From Streptomyces sp. NBC_01235 (GTDB lineage Bacteria > Actinomycetota > Actinomycetes > Streptomycetales > Streptomycetaceae): a stretch of DNA of 64,000 bases. A program made the translations under genes and the position numbers. Below are positions 63,380-64,000 of the stretch, one piece after another (position 1 is the stretch's first letter; every line of letters begins with the position of its first letter). The notes beneath the pieces were generated by a model. The model saw only the letters and a program-made list of their open reading frames with translations. It was not told the origin of the DNA and made no database searches. Where the stretch lies: the NCBI RefSeq assembly GCF_035989285.1, contig NZ_CP108513.1, positions 10,540,001-10,604,000 of the forward strand, written 5' to 3'.

Positions 63380-64000
63380 TCAGGCCGCCTGGTAGCTGAA
63401 GAATCCCTGTCCTGACTTACGGCCCAGCAGCCCCGACTCGACCATGCGGCGCAGCAGCGGGGGAGGGGCGTACAGCGGTTCCCGGTACTCCTCGTACAGC
63501 GCCTCGCCTATCGCCGCGACCGTGTCCAGGCCGATGAGGTCGGCGAGGCGCAGCGGGCCCATGGGGTGAGCGCAGCCGGCGGTCATCCCCGTGTCGATGT
63601 CCTCCGCCGTCGCGGTGCCGGAGCCGACCATCCGCACCGCTGCCAACAGGTAGGGAACCAGCAGGGAGTTCACCACGAAGCCCGCGCGGTCCTCCGTGAC
63701 GATCGTCTTCTTGCCCAGGATCTCGCCCGCGAAAGCACGCACACGCAGCTCCGTGGCCTTGGAGGTCTGCAACGACGGGATGACCTCGACCAGTGGCATG
63801 ACGGGAACCGGGTTGAAGAAGTGCAGGCCGACCACCGCCTCCGGCCGTCCGGTCGCCGCCGCGAGCCGGGCGATGGGGATCGAGGAGGTGTTGCTGGCCA
63901 GGATGGCGGCCGGGTCGGTGACGATCTCGTCCAGCTGCCGAAACAGCGCCGTCTTCGCCTGCTCGTCCTCGACGGCGGCCTCGATGACCAGGTCAGCACG
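63380..64000 (-). CDS. 3-hydroxybutyryl-CoA dehydrogenase (partial, 5' end beyond window)
   Basis: The last ~206 codons of an NAD-dependent 3-hydroxyacyl-CoA dehydrogenase. Visible: LVIEAAVEDEQAKTALF, ASNTSSIPI, the catalytic His in GLHFFNPVP, DRAGFVVNSLLVPYL and the C-terminal dimerisation part HPMGPLRLADLIGLDT ending SGQGFFSYQAA. The frame is open to the window edge. It would oxidise the 3-hydroxyacyl-CoA of the pathway, and is a fuller version of the deleted copy at 19551-19918. Confidence 0.93.
   Translation of the reverse strand, partial: RADLVIEAAVEDEQAKTALFRQLDEIVTDPAAILASNTSSIPIARLAAATGRPEAVVGLHFFNPVPVMPLVEVIPSLQTSKATELRVRAFAGEILGKKTIVTEDRAGFVVNSLLVPYLLAAVRMVGSGTATAEDIDTGMTAGCAHPMGPLRLADLIGLDTVAAIGEALYEEYREPLYAPPPLLRRMVESGLLGRKSGQGFFSYQAA

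Overview
The DNA is very GC-rich, with strong G/C bias at third codon positions and GTG starts alongside ATG. The gene families (AT-less modular PKS, IS110 and ISAzo13 elements, many acyl-CoA dehydrogenases) point to Streptomyces or a close actinomycete relative. Only the sequence was read; all family assignments come from motif recognition, not from database searches.

Layout. (1) 1-18.7 kb: the 3' part of a giant trans-AT polyketide synthase gene (no AT domain anywhere), read as DH'-KR-ACP / KS-DH*-ACP / KS-KR-ACP / KS-ACP / KS-DH-KR-MT-ACP / C, with an overlapping type II thioesterase gene. DH* has lost both dehydratase catalytic residues. Its KS-DH*-ACP setting, directly after a module ending in DH-KR-ACP, is what a branching (B/X) module of the rhizoxin or glutarimide type would look like. 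(2) 19.0-36.2 kb: a flavin reductase; a broken 3-hydroxyacyl-CoA dehydrogenase; a minus-strand operon (acyl-CoA ligase, histidine phosphatase, thiolase, PDR-type reductase); plus-strand acyl-CoA dehydrogenase, SDR and ThuA-like genes; a minus-strand sugar-type ABC importer with an alcohol dehydrogenase; and a plus-strand Rieske oxygenase, ferredoxin, 71-residue protein and MDR reductase, followed by an ABM-domain protein. (3) 36.2-37.6 kb: an IS110-family element with a long structured left end. (4) 37.7-47.2 kb: a PEP-utilising protein without an ATP-grasp domain, an SDR, a second Rieske oxygenase, a glyoxalase-fold protein, and a 2-oxoacid dehydrogenase operon (E1alpha, E1beta, E2) split by a TnpB-only IS200/IS605-type element. 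(5) 47.2-57.6 kb: two TetR regulators; a minus-strand operon (enoyl-CoA hydratase, 210-residue protein, PPDK-like enzyme, acyl-CoA dehydrogenase, DUF35, Ltp2-like thiolase/aldolase, SDR); and a divergent ACAD10/11-like dehydrogenase. (6) 57.9-64 kb: a truncated ISAzo13 transposase, a second DUF35 protein, a class III CoA-transferase, a glutaryl-CoA-dehydrogenase-like enzyme, four consecutive gene remnants (etfB, SRPBCC, unknown, AraC), and the 3' end of an intact 3-hydroxyacyl-CoA dehydrogenase.

How it fits together. From 20 to 62 kb the genes look like one CoA-dependent catabolic regulon: uptake (ABC), ring or chain hydroxylation (two Rieske oxygenases with reductase and ferredoxin), CoA activation (ligase, CoA-transferase), beta-oxidation (four acyl-CoA dehydrogenases, hydratase, SDRs, thiolase), retro-aldol cleavage (Ltp2/DUF35) and TPP-dependent oxidation of an acyl or keto fragment. 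The substrate cannot be read from sequence. A loosely conserved 23-bp site with arms TTAC/GTAA recurs in seven promoter regions of this block and may be the operator of one or both TetR proteins. The least expected part is a PPDK-like enzyme with an apparently dead ATP domain, encoded with a small helical partner beside an ACAD10/11-like dehydrogenase. This suggests PEP-driven phosphorylation of a hydroxyacyl-CoA followed by phosphate elimination.
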